From contig JAJDVB010000040.1 of assembly GCA_022826345.1 (NCBI GenBank), positions 1 through 64,000 of the forward strand: a stretch of DNA of 64,000 nt. The letters run 5' to 3'. Both the position numbers and the translations under genes were made by a program. The notes beneath the pieces were generated by a model. The model ran no database searches. It was not told where the DNA came from and was given only the letters and a program-made list of their open reading frames with translations. This DNA comes from Alphaproteobacteria bacterium. GTDB taxonomy: Bacteria > Pseudomonadota > Alphaproteobacteria > UBA828. This document shows positions 15,514 through 23,460 of this stretch, one piece after another. Within the stretch, counting starts at the first letter, position 1. The number at the start of each line of letters is the position of its first letter.

Positions 15514-18500
15514 ATGAACCTGATAAGGCTGGCCATCGACCGGCCGATCGCGGTCGTCGCTGCGATTCTGATGGTGGTCATGTTCGGCCTCGTCGCGCTG
15601 CAGACGATCCCGATCCAGCTCACGCCCGATGTCCGCAAGCCGGTCCTCACCGTGGAAACCTTCTGGCCCGGCGCAGCGCCGGCCGAGGTCGAGCGCGAGA
15701 TCATTACCCAACAGGAGGAGGTGTTCAAAGGCCTCGAAGGGCTGAATCGCATGATCGGCTCGGCCGACGACGGCGTCGGCGAGATCGAGCTGGAGTTCGC
15801 CGTCGGCACCGACATGGACCGGTCCCTCGTGCTGGTCGCCAACAGGTTGGACCGCGTGCCCGATAAGCCGAACGATGCCGCCGAGCCGGTGATCAGCTCC
15901 GCCGGCTCGGAGGACCAGCCGATCGCCTGGTTCATCCTCTCGCGCAAGCCCGGCAACGAGCGCTCCATCCACACCTACGGCGACTTCGTCGAGGACGTGA
16001 TCCAGGAGCGTCTGGAGCGCGTGCAAGGCGTGGCGCGCGTCAACATGTTCGGCGGCACCTCGCGGGAGCTCCGCATCACCGTAGATCCCGACCGGATGGC
16101 GCGCTACGGCCTCACGGTCACCGAGATCGCGGACGCGCTGCGGCGGTCCAACGCGTCGATCTCTGCCGGCGACGTCGAGGAGGGCAAGCGCCGCTACGTG
16201 GTGCGCACCGACGGTGAGCTCAACACGCCGGAGCGGGTCGCCGGCGTCGTGCTGCGCTCGGAGAGCGACCCCCTCTCGGGCCGGCTCGGCCGGGTCACCA
16301 TGGGCGATATCGCGACGGTCGCCTACCGTCACAAGGATCCCGTCGCGCGCATTCGCCAGCTCGGTGAGCCAGCGCTGGCCGTCAACGCGGTGCGCGAGAC
16401 CGGCGCCAACGTGATCGAGACCATGGCGCGCGTGAAGGAGGCCGTGGCGGAACTGAATGCCGCGGCAATCCCGCAAGCCGGGCTCGTCTTCGAACAGGTC
16501 TATGACGAAACCGTCTACATCAATTCCGCTATCGATCTGGTGCAACAGAACATTTTCGTGGGCGGCGCGCTGGCGGCGCTGATCCTGCTGCTGTTCCTGC
16601 GCTCGTTCTCCGCGACCTTGATCGTTTCGATCGCGATCCCGGTCTCGGTCGTGGGCTCGTTCGTGGCGATGGCGCTTCTCGGGCGCTCGATCAACGTGAT
16701 CTCCCTCGCGGGCCTCGCCTTCGCCGTCGGCATGGTGGTGGATGCGGCGATCGTGGTGCTGGAGAACATCTATAGGCTGAGGCAGAGCGGCTACGGGCGG
16801 TTGCAGGCCGCCTACCACGGCGCGCGGCAGGTCTGGGGCGCGGTGTTCGTCTCGGCCGCGACCACGGTGCTGGTCTTCGTGCCAATCCTGGTCATGGAGC
16901 TGGAAGCCGGCCAGCTGTTCCGTGACATCGCCGTCGCGATCTCGGTCTCGGTCGTCCTGTCGCTGATCGTGGCGAGCACCGTCATTCCCTCGCTCGCGAG
17001 CCGAATCCTCGGGCGCAGACGCAGGAAAGACCGCGGCGCCTCCGCGTCTCTTGCCGCCACGGAGGAGGCGCCGTACCGGCTTCGCCTGCCCATCATCGAC
17101 GATTTTGCCGCGCTGTTCGTCCGCGTCGTCCTGGCCTTCACCGGATGGGTCGTGCGCCGCCGGTTGCGTGCCGCCGGCGTGGCGATCGTGGTCTGCGGCG
17201 GCGCGCTCTTCGTGTCGTGGCTGCTGCTGCCCCGGCTCGACTATCTGCCGACCGGCAACCGCAACCTGGTGTTCGGCGTCCTCCTGCCGCCGCCCGGCTA
17301 CAACCTCGAAACCACCATGGGCATTGCGCGCTCGGTCGAAGACGCGGTGCGTCCTCTCTGGCGCTCCGAGACGGGGCCTGACGCCCAGCCGGGCGAGCCG
17401 CCGAAGATGGAGCGCTTTTTCTTCGTGACTTTCCGCGATCAGGCTTTCGTGGGCGCGGTCGCGGTCGAGGCCGACCGGGCCGGCGAGCTGATCGACCCGA
17501 TCCGCACCCCGGTATTCTTCGAGCCGGGCACCTTCGGATTCGTCAGCCAGGCGTCCCTGTTCGGCCGCGGGATCGGCGGCGGACGCAAGATCGACGTGGA
17601 TATCTCGGGTCCGAACCTGGAGACCGTCCTCGGCATTGCGCTGCAGGCGACCGGCTTGGTCGCCCAGGCGCTGCCCTTTGACCAGGGCAACCAGTTCCGA
17701 CCCAAGCCCGGCCTGGAGCTTGGCGCGCCCGAGGTGCGCCTGCTCCCCGACCCCATCAAGCTCGGCGACAACGGGGTCTCCGCACGCGAATTCGGCGCCA
17801 CGATCGAGGCTTACAACGACGGCCTCAAGGTGGACGAGGTGACCATCGATGCCAAGCGGTTCGACCTGATTCTGGCGGGGCCGGACGCCAACGTCGATCG
17901 CACGCAGGGCATCGAGAGCCTGCCGGTGGTCACGCGGGCGGGCGCCATCGTGCCGGCCAGTTCGCTCGCCGATATCGTCGTCACGGCGGGGCCGACCAAG
18001 ATTCGCCACGTCGAACGCGAGCGCACCATCACCCTGGAAGTCCGCCCCGCCGCGGACATACCGCTTGAAGTCGCGCTGGAGAGGCTGGAGACGGGCGTCA
18101 TTCAGGCATTGGAGGGACGCGGGCTGCCAGCGGGAGTGAAGATCAGACTGTCCGGCACCGCCGACGACCTCGAGGCCACGTGGGACGCGATGGCGATCAA
18201 TCTGTTGGTTGCTATCGCCATCGTCTACCTCATCATGGCTGTGCTCTTCGAGAGCTTCGTCTATCCCTTCGTCATCATGCTCTCGGTGCCGCTCGCCGCC
18301 GCAGGTGGCGTGTTGGGACTTGCTGCGGTCAATACCTACACGTTCCAGCCGCTCGACATGCTGACGCTGCTCGGCTTCGTCATATTGGTCGGCATCGTCG
18401 TCAACAACGCCATCCTGCTCGTCCACCAGACCCTGTTCCACATGCGGGAGGAGCAGATGGCGGTCGCCGACGCCATCCTCTCGGCGACCAGGAACCGCAT

Positions 18501-18753
18501 TCGGCCGATCTTCATGTCGACGCTCACCAGTGTGTTCGGCATGTTGCCGCTGGTGCTGTTCCCCGGCGCGGGGTCGGAGCTCTATCGGGGGCTCGGCTCG
18601 GTGGTGATCGGCGGCCTCGCGCTCTCCGCCGTGCTCACGCTGCTGATCGTCCCGCCACTGTTGGCAATTGTCGCGACCCGCCAGCAGGGCAAGCGCGAGA
18701 GGCTGGGCGCGGCCCTGGACAGGCCCGCCCCGCGCGGGACCAGCGCGGAGTGA
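15514..18753 (+). CDS. RND-family efflux pump permease
   Basis: Inner-membrane trimeric proton-driven exporter, 1079 aa, full length, with 12 transmembrane helices and two large periplasmic loops. The N-terminus MNLIRLAIDRPIAVVAAILM is typical. In helix 4 the motif reads GMVVDAAIVVLEN, so only the first Asp of the AcrB pair is kept (D410, next residue Ala). In helix 10 the AcrB Lys position is Asn (GIVVNNAIL, N964). The relay is thus CzcA-like rather than AcrB-like, although the rest looks like a drug/lipid exporter. Substrate unknown. The stop overlaps the GTG of endonuclease V (GTGA, 18750-18753). Confidence 0.92.
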   Translation: MNLIRLAIDRPIAVVAAILMVVMFGLVALQTIPIQLTPDVRKPVLTVETFWPGAAPAEVEREIITQQEEVFKGLEGLNRMIGSADDGVGEIELEFAVGTDMDRSLVLVANRLDRVPDKPNDAAEPVISSAGSEDQPIAWFILSRKPGNERSIHTYGDFVEDVIQERLERVQGVARVNMFGGTSRELRITVDPDRMARYGLTVTEIADALRRSNASISAGDVEEGKRRYVVRTDGELNTPERVAGVVLRSESDPLSGRLGRVTMGDIATVAYRHKDPVARIRQLGEPALAVNAVRETGANVIETMARVKEAVAELNAAAIPQAGLVFEQVYDETVYINSAIDLVQQNIFVGGALAALILLLFLRSFSATLIVSIAIPVSVVGSFVAMALLGRSINVISLAGLAFAVGMVVDAAIVVLENIYRLRQSGYGRLQAAYHGARQVWGAVFVSAATTVLVFVPILVMELEAGQLFRDIAVAISVSVVLSLIVASTVIPSLASRILGRRRRKDRGASASLAATEEAPYRLRLPIIDDFAALFVRVVLAFTGWVVRRRLRAAGVAIVVCGGALFVSWLLLPRLDYLPTGNRNLVFGVLLPPPGYNLETTMGIARSVEDAVRPLWRSETGPDAQPGEPPKMERFFFVTFRDQAFVGAVAVEADRAGELIDPIRTPVFFEPGTFGFVSQASLFGRGIGGGRKIDVDISGPNLETVLGIALQATGLVAQALPFDQGNQFRPKPGLELGAPEVRLLPDPIKLGDNGVSAREFGATIEAYNDGLKVDEVTIDAKRFDLILAGPDANVDRTQGIESLPVVTRAGAIVPASSLADIVVTAGPTKIRHVERERTITLEVRPAADIPLEVALERLETGVIQALEGRGLPAGVKIRLSGTADDLEATWDAMAINLLVAIAIVYLIMAVLFESFVYPFVIMLSVPLAAAGGVLGLAAVNTYTFQPLDMLTLLGFVILVGIVVNNAILLVHQTLFHMREEQMAVADAILSATRNRIRPIFMSTLTSVFGMLPLVLFPGAGSELYRGLGSVVIGGLALSAVLTLLIVPPLLAIVATRQQGKRERLGAALDRPAPRGTSAE

Positions 18754-19463
18754 GGGCAAGGACCACCGCGCCGCTCCACGCGTGGGACCTGTCGCCCAAG
18801 GACGCCATCGCGCTGCAGAAGGCGCTTGCCGGTGCGGTGGTCCGCTCGGATCGCTTCGGGCCCGGCGGGCGTCGTGCGATCAGGCGGGTGGCGGGGGTGG
18901 ATGCCGCCTTCGCCGACGGCGGGCGCACGATCCGGGCAGCGGTCGTGATGCTGAACTATCCCGGCTTGGACGTGACAGACCAGATTCTGATCGAGCGCCC
19001 CACGACCTTTCCCTACGTGCCGGGGCTGCTCTCCTTCCGCGAAGTGCCGGCGCTACTTGAGGCGCTGGAGCAGCTTCCCGCTGTGCCCGACCTGATCCTC
19101 TGCGACGGCCACGGCTACGCCCATCCGCGCCGCTTCGGGCTCGCCTGCCACTTGGGCCTATGGCTGGACGTGCCCGCCATCGGGGTGGCGAAGTCGCGTC
19201 TGACCGGCTCTCACGACGAGCCCGGCCCGGTGAAGGGCGATGTCGCGTGGCTGCTCGCTGACAGGGGTCTACGACCGGGCGAGCGTCTCGGCGCCGTCCT
19301 GCGAACCCGCGAGCGGGTGAAGCCGGTCTACGTCTCGGCTGGGCACCGGATTTCACTGATGACCGCGGTGACGTTGACCCTCAGATGCGCCACGCGCTAT
19401 CGGCTCCCCGAGCCCACGCGGCTCGCCGACAAGCTCTCGAAGGCGCACCGGATCAGGAACTGA
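18750..19463 (+). CDS. nfi: endonuclease V
   Basis: Deoxyinosine 3' endonuclease of 237 aa that nicks DNA (or RNA) one nucleotide 3' of a deaminated purine. Catalytic acids align with E. coli Nfi: D51 in VAGVDAAF, E98 in SFREVPALL and D119 in LILCDGHGYAHPRRFG. The base-recognition and C-terminal motif VSAGHRISL is present. The GTG start overlaps the RND pump stop by GTGA, so its translation depends on the pump transcript, an unusual partner for a repair enzyme. Confidence 0.93.
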   Translation: MRARTTAPLHAWDLSPKDAIALQKALAGAVVRSDRFGPGGRRAIRRVAGVDAAFADGGRTIRAAVVMLNYPGLDVTDQILIERPTTFPYVPGLLSFREVPALLEALEQLPAVPDLILCDGHGYAHPRRFGLACHLGLWLDVPAIGVAKSRLTGSHDEPGPVKGDVAWLLADRGLRPGERLGAVLRTRERVKPVYVSAGHRISLMTAVTLTLRCATRYRLPEPTRLADKLSKAHRIRN

Positions 19464-19578
19464 CAAGGCTGCAAAGAAAGATTTGGGCCGGCGCCGGGAC
19501 GCACGGCTGCGAACTACACGAGATTGTCTAGGTCCAGTATTCTGCCGCTGCCTCACGATGCTGCCCGAGGAGCCCAGC

Positions 19579-19821
19579 ATGTCCATGGTAGACGACCCGG
19601 AGGTCAGCGACCGCATCCACATCGATGCGTCGATCTGCGGCGGACGGCCGCATGTACGCGGCACGCGTGTCAGGGTGACCGACATCCTGGAGCTGTTAGC
19701 CGAAGGTGTGTCAAAGGAAGAGATCCTCACCGACTATCCATACCTCAGTGAAGCTGATCTGAGGGCGGCCTTGGCCTATGGCGCGGCGGCAAGTGCGCAT
19801 CGCATCATTCTCGCCGCCTGA
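19579..19821 (+). CDS. DUF433 family antitoxin
   Basis: Protein of 80 aa with the DUF433 core CGGRPHVRGTRVRVTDILEL followed by a helix-turn-helix-like region (EGVSKEEILTDYPYLSEADL). ATG 19579 has GAGGAG 6 nt upstream; an ATG at 19558 is a possible longer start. DUF433 genes are known partners of DUF5615 PIN-like proteins, and such a gene follows 2 nt later. The role as antitoxin and operon repressor is inferred from that pairing. Confidence 0.85.
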   Translation: MSMVDDPEVSDRIHIDASICGGRPHVRGTRVRVTDILELLAEGVSKEEILTDYPYLSEADLRAALAYGAAASAHRIILAA

Positions 19822-19823
19822 CA

Positions 19824-20150
19824 GTGCTATTCCTGATCGACGCGCAGTTGCCCCCTGGCCTGGCCCGGTGGCTTTCCGATAATGGCTATCCTTCCAAGCA
19901 TATCGATGATCTCGGCCTGCGCGCCGCCTCCGATGACATGATCGAAGCCAAAGCGCGAGAGTTGGGGGCAGTCATCTGGTCGAAGGATACCGATTTCGCC
20001 GAACGAGCGCGGCACTCCCAAGGATTGCAGGTGGTCTGGTTGCGCTTCGGCAACACGGCCAACGCCTCGCTCCGGGCCAAGCTGTCACCGCATCTGCGGA
20101 CCATTGAATTCGCTCTCAAGGAAGGCGATGTCCTCGTCGAAATCCGTTAA
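19824..20150 (+). CDS. DUF5615 family PIN-like protein (toxin)
   Basis: Protein of 108 aa starting at GTG 19824. The N-terminal FLIDAQLPPGLARWL and the internal WSKDTDFAERA carry the Asp residues of the PIN-like nuclease fold typical of DUF5615. It is predicted to be an RNase toxin held by the DUF433 protein. The pair sits between the RND/endonuclease V operon and convergent small genes, and its base composition is slightly less GC-rich than neighbouring genes, in line with mobile toxin-antitoxin loci. Confidence 0.83.
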   Translation: MLFLIDAQLPPGLARWLSDNGYPSKHIDDLGLRAASDDMIEAKARELGAVIWSKDTDFAERARHSQGLQVVWLRFGNTANASLRAKLSPHLRTIEFALKEGDVLVEIR

Positions 20151-20188
20151 TGTGCACGAGAACTCGACGCCCGTCCCACGCGGAATTC

Positions 20189-20232
20189 GTTCAGGGGCGG
20201 ATGGTTCCTGCGGTCAACGCCATTCCCTGAAC
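20189..20232. other. inverted repeat between convergent genes
   Basis: GTTCAGGG (20189-20196) and CCCTGAAC (20225-20232) are perfect 8-bp arms. Just inside them GCG (20197-20199) can pair with CGC (20218-20220), extending the stem across a small bulge. It lies between the convergent DUF5615 gene and the charged 75-aa gene. There is no T-run; it could still be a shared 3' structure. Confidence 0.35.
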
Positions 20233-20242
20233 CGGGACTCGA

Positions 20243-20470
20243 TCAGGCGCGATTCTCATCCTGCGCCGTGGCGGTAGCGGACTCGTCCGAGGCACCGTCG
20301 GGAAGGTCCGCAGCGTCATCGGCGGCCTCGCCGTCGGCCAGCTCGCCGGATTTCTCCCGCCGTCGCTGCTCCGCCCGCTCGGCTTTCAGCTTGGCGCGCT
20401 CGGCCTTTCTCGCGGCCTTGTTGCGCTCGCGTTCGAGACGGGCAAAGCGATAGTTGGGCTTGCGTGCCAT
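20243..20470 (-). CDS. small charged protein, unknown
   Basis: Protein of 75 aa with a very basic, Ala/Arg/Lys-rich N-terminal half that should form a long helix (ERERNKAARKAERAKLKAE) and an acidic, Ala/Asp-rich C-terminal half. No family is recognised; small proteins of this kind are common in alphaproteobacteria. Start ATG 20470. A perfect GC hairpin lies 20-44 nt upstream. It may bind nucleic acid through the basic half, which is a guess. Confidence 0.6.
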   Translation of the reverse strand: MARKPNYRFARLERERNKAARKAERAKLKAERAEQRRREKSGELADGEAADDAADLPDGASDESATATAQDENRA

Positions 20471-20489
20471 TCCGTTCCTATTGGCTTGG

Positions 20490-20514
20490 CGGGCGCGCCC
20501 GCGGGGCGCGCCCG
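20490..20514 (-). other. perfect 11-bp GC hairpin
   Basis: CGGGCGCGCCC (20490-20500) and GGGCGCGCCCG (20504-20514) pair perfectly over a 3-nt loop. On the minus strand it lies in the leader of the 75-aa gene and about 100 nt after the cold-shock gene. No T-run follows on that strand. Confidence 0.55.
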
Positions 20515-20563
20515 TTTGACCTCGCGCCGCCGATACTCCCGGCGACGGATGACGTTGACTTGC

Positions 20564-20583
20564 CCGGCAGCGTTCGCTGCCGG
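20564..20583 (-). terminator. hairpin downstream of cold-shock gene
   Basis: CCGGCAGC (20564-20571) and GCTGCCGG (20576-20583) form a perfect 8-bp stem with a 4-nt loop, 27 nt after the csp stop on the minus strand. A smaller GTCCC/GGGAC stem lies at the stop itself. Neither has a T-run, so termination is likely only in part. Confidence 0.45.
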
Positions 20584-20610
20584 TGCTTGATGGGGGAGTC
20601 CCGCCGGGAC

Positions 20611-20820
20611 TTAGTCGAGAACGACCAGGTTCTCCGCCGATGCTCTGCCGTCGCGTCCCGGTGTCAGCTCGTACTCGACCTTCTGGCCTTCGCGCAGGTT
20701 GGTGAGTCCCGCCCGCTCGACAGCGGAAATATGGACGAATGCGTCCTTGGACCCGTCACTCGGCTGAATGAAGCCGTAGCCTTTGACCGAGTTGAACCAC
20801 TTCACCGTTCCAGTCGCCAT
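20611..20820 (-). CDS. csp: cold-shock protein, CspA family
   Basis: Single OB-fold RNA/DNA chaperone of 69 aa. ATG 20820 has an excellent RBS (AAAGGAG, 5 nt spacing). RNP1 (KGYGFI) and RNP2 (AFVHIS) are visible after the standard start MATGTVKWFN. A leader of up to about 200 nt separates it from the heparinase gene upstream, and long leaders are common for csp genes and often regulatory; no specific element could be identified. Confidence 0.95.
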   Translation of the reverse strand: MATGTVKWFNSVKGYGFIQPSDGSKDAFVHISAVERAGLTNLREGQKVEYELTPGRDGRASAENLVVLD

Positions 20821-21033
20821 GACTACTCCTTTCACAAAGTTTAGCGCCCGCGCCGCGCTCAGCGGCATCGCGGGTGTTAGAGGCGCAGCGTGTCTCTAGA
20901 GTAGCTTGGCCCGGCTGGAGCCAGTCAGCGAAGATACATCAAGGTCACGTGCAACCGACCGGCCCCTTGTTGGTCCATTGTCGCGCGCTTTGCAAGGGGA
21001 TTTCGCGTTTTGCCAGTAGTGCAGGGGCAGGCC

Positions 21034-22695
21034 TTAGTTCCCTTTCGGCAGCAGCTTGAACGCCCATTTGACCGTGGTGGAGTCCTCGATTGGGCCGGTC
21101 AGCGCGACCTGCGAGGTGCGCCGCCGGGTGACACCGTCTCCGGCGTAGACGCTCTCGTCGATGCTGATCGACGCACCGGCGCCGCGCATCTGCCACATCG
21201 CGCCGCTGGGGAGTCGCAAGAGGACGGCCCGCCGATCCTCGGTCATCGCGCAAGTGACCTCGGGATGCAGGTGGAAGCGCAAAGCGAATTCCCGGCCTCG
21301 TTGTCGACGCCGCTTTGTGTGCGTCAGTGTGTCCTCACCGCGCACATCGGCGCCTTCCTGGCCCACGTAGAGCCTCCGCTTGTGAATCAGGCCGAGCGTG
21401 TCGAGGTAGCCGTCGTGGCTGGTATCGATCCAGGTCGCGCCGTCCTGATCGAGCCGCTCGACCTTCACGGTGGTCGGGCCGTCGGCAATGGCGCCGTCCT
21501 CGCCGAGGGTTGCGGTGTTGGTGTCGTCGACCACGAGCGTGCTGTGGGCCGCGGTGCCACGCAGCGCCTCGCGCCACTCGGCGTTACCGCCGCGCCAGCC
21601 ACCGCAGTTCACGATGAGGCGCTCTCGGCCCGCGCTCATCTCGAAGCTCAACGTGCCGGCGTGGGCCCAACGCCCGGTGGTCGACGGAGCACCGGTGTCT
21701 GCGATCAGGGTGGAGTGTCTGCTGTCGATGCGGCGGAACCCCATATAGGGCGCATCGAAGGGGGCGGTTTCGCTACTGGCCGCCGCCCGACTGAGGGCGA
21801 GGTCGATCAGGCCCCGTTCCTCCTCGACACCGCCGTTGAAGAGAGCGAGGCCACCGTCACCGTGGCGGAACGTGCGAAGCGACCGCGCCAGTCGGGCGAT
21901 CGCCTCCGAGAGCGCCTGCCCCGCCGGGCGCTCGCTCGCATCGAGGGTCGCGCGCAGTCCCGCGAGGCACCAGATTGCCGCCAGGTGCGTCGACGGATTG
22001 CGCTCGACATAGCCGCCGTCGCCGAGCACCTGCTCCGCCAGCGCTGCCTCCAGGAGCTTGAGGCCCTGGGCAACACGGCGCTCGCCGTCGGGTAGGCAGA
22101 GCCCGCTCTCGATCAATCCCCGATAGGCGAGCAATTGCGGCAGTCCTTCGCCGGCGTTGCGGGCGGTCCGCGCCAGATGGCGAGCCTGAAGGTGGAGCGT
22201 CTGGTGGAAGCGTTGGGTGAATTCGTCGTCGGCGCCCTGCAGCAGGAATTCGCCATGGGCGAGCCAAGCCGAGAGGCGTCGTCCGATGACCTCCGGCGTC
22301 CACGCCGCCGTGTTGTCGAGCGAGCGATGCTGCTGGAGCCAGTCGAGCACCATGGAGCGGCTGCGCTCGGCAGCCAGGCTGGTGCCCGCCGCGCGCAAAT
22401 CGCGCAGCCAGTCGAAGCCGTGCAGCTCAGCGAGCCAATAGTCGCCGGCTTCCCGATAGCGCCAGGGCGTGTCGCCGCGCTCGCCGACCTCGGTGGCGCG
22501 GATCGCCTGGCCGCCAAACTGGTAGAGACCCCCAACCAGCGCATCGCCCCGCCCGACGACGCCGGGCACGGAGTCGATCGATCGATGTACGAGCCGGTGG
22601 GCCGCGCCTCGCCGCCGCGGCTCGGAAGCGCGGTTGCGGAACCAGCGCAGGGCACCGAGAAAGACCGCCGAGGCCTGCCCGTCGCTTGCGCCCAT
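21034..22695 (-). CDS. heparinase II/III family protein
   Basis: Protein of 553 aa with an alpha-helical N-terminal toroid (rich in Trp/Leu/Arg, e.g. RYREAGDYWLAELHGFDWLR) and a C-terminal beta-sandwich heparinase II/III domain (INCGGW-like VNCGGWRGGN, then TAAHSTLVVDD). Family members are polysaccharide lyases; in alphaproteobacteria such genes commonly sit next to rsmB, as here, and their substrate is unknown. No signal peptide is evident. It follows rpe by 14 nt in a minus-strand operon. Confidence 0.86.
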   Translation of the reverse strand: MGASDGQASAVFLGALRWFRNRASEPRRRGAAHRLVHRSIDSVPGVVGRGDALVGGLYQFGGQAIRATEVGERGDTPWRYREAGDYWLAELHGFDWLRDLRAAGTSLAAERSRSMVLDWLQQHRSLDNTAAWTPEVIGRRLSAWLAHGEFLLQGADDEFTQRFHQTLHLQARHLARTARNAGEGLPQLLAYRGLIESGLCLPDGERRVAQGLKLLEAALAEQVLGDGGYVERNPSTHLAAIWCLAGLRATLDASERPAGQALSEAIARLARSLRTFRHGDGGLALFNGGVEEERGLIDLALSRAAASSETAPFDAPYMGFRRIDSRHSTLIADTGAPSTTGRWAHAGTLSFEMSAGRERLIVNCGGWRGGNAEWREALRGTAAHSTLVVDDTNTATLGEDGAIADGPTTVKVERLDQDGATWIDTSHDGYLDTLGLIHKRRLYVGQEGADVRGEDTLTHTKRRRQRGREFALRFHLHPEVTCAMTEDRRAVLLRLPSGAMWQMRGAGASISIDESVYAGDGVTRRRTSQVALTGPIEDSTTVKWAFKLLPKGN

Positions 22696-22709
22696 GGGGC
22701 CGGGTGGGG

Positions 22710-23441
22710 TTAGGAGGTCGCCGCGCCGATTGCGCGCGGCCCCGTCCGGGCGCCGTGCGAGGCCGTTCGTCCCGCCTCTCCGGCTGCCCTCAGTCGCGCG
22801 ATATTGCCGGGATACTCGGCTCGGCCGCCGGCAAAGCTTGCGGAGCCCGCGACCAGCACATCGGCGCCGGCGCGTGCTGCAAGGCCGGCCGTGTGCTCGT
22901 CGATTCCGCCATCGACGGAGAGGTCAATAGCGCGCCCGCTTTCGTCGATGAGCGCCCTGAGCTGTTCGATCTTGGCCAGTTGACTCGGAATGAACCGCTG
23001 GCCACCGAATCCCGGGTTGACGGACATCACCAGAACGAGATCGACATCGCCGAGCACAGGCTCGACCGCGTGAGCCGGTGTCGCCGGATTGAGCGCGACC
23101 CCGGCCCGTTTGCCCGTGCTCTTGATGCGCTGGAGCGTGCGGTGCAAGTGGGCGCCCGCCTCGACGTGAACGGTGATGCTGTCGGCGCTGGCGTCGGCAA
23201 ACGGCTCGATGTAGGAATCGACCGGCGAGACCATCAAATGCACGTCGAAGGGCCGGGTGCTGTGGGGTCTGAGCGCCGCGACGACGCCTGCGCCGATGGT
23301 CAGGTTGGGCACGAAGTGGCCATCCATCACATCGACGTGCAGCCAGTCCGCACCGGCGTCCGAGACCGCCCGCATCTCCTCGCCAAGGCACGAGAAGTCG
23401 GCTGCCAGAACGGACGCCGCGATCCGGAGTTCCTGCTGCAT
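22710..23441 (-). CDS. rpe: ribulose-phosphate 3-epimerase
   Basis: TIM-barrel enzyme of 243 aa interconverting ribulose 5-phosphate and xylulose 5-phosphate. Metal and catalytic residues are visible in HVDVMDGHFVPN (residues 35-46), HLMVSP, VLVMSVNPGFGGQ and DLSVDGGI. ATG 23441 is 19 nt after rsmB; its RBS is weak. A Gly/Arg/Ala-rich C-terminal extension of about 20 residues exceeds the usual 220-aa length. Transketolase, another enzyme of the same pathway, lies about 8 kb away on the other strand. Confidence 0.93.
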   Translation of the reverse strand: MQQELRIAASVLAADFSCLGEEMRAVSDAGADWLHVDVMDGHFVPNLTIGAGVVAALRPHSTRPFDVHLMVSPVDSYIEPFADASADSITVHVEAGAHLHRTLQRIKSTGKRAGVALNPATPAHAVEPVLGDVDLVLVMSVNPGFGGQRFIPSQLAKIEQLRALIDESGRAIDLSVDGGIDEHTAGLAARAGADVLVAGSASFAGGRAEYPGNIARLRAAGEAGRTASHGARTGPRAIGAATS

Positions 23442-23460
23442 GGCGAGGTCTGGTACCAGC

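Noticed and set aside
15415..18759. Open frame of over 1100 codons on the minus strand opposite the RND pump gene.
   Set aside because: It mirrors the pump gene, is rich in Arg, His, Asp and Gly as expected for antisense of GC-rich codons, and shows no domain. The plus-strand RND protein is certain.
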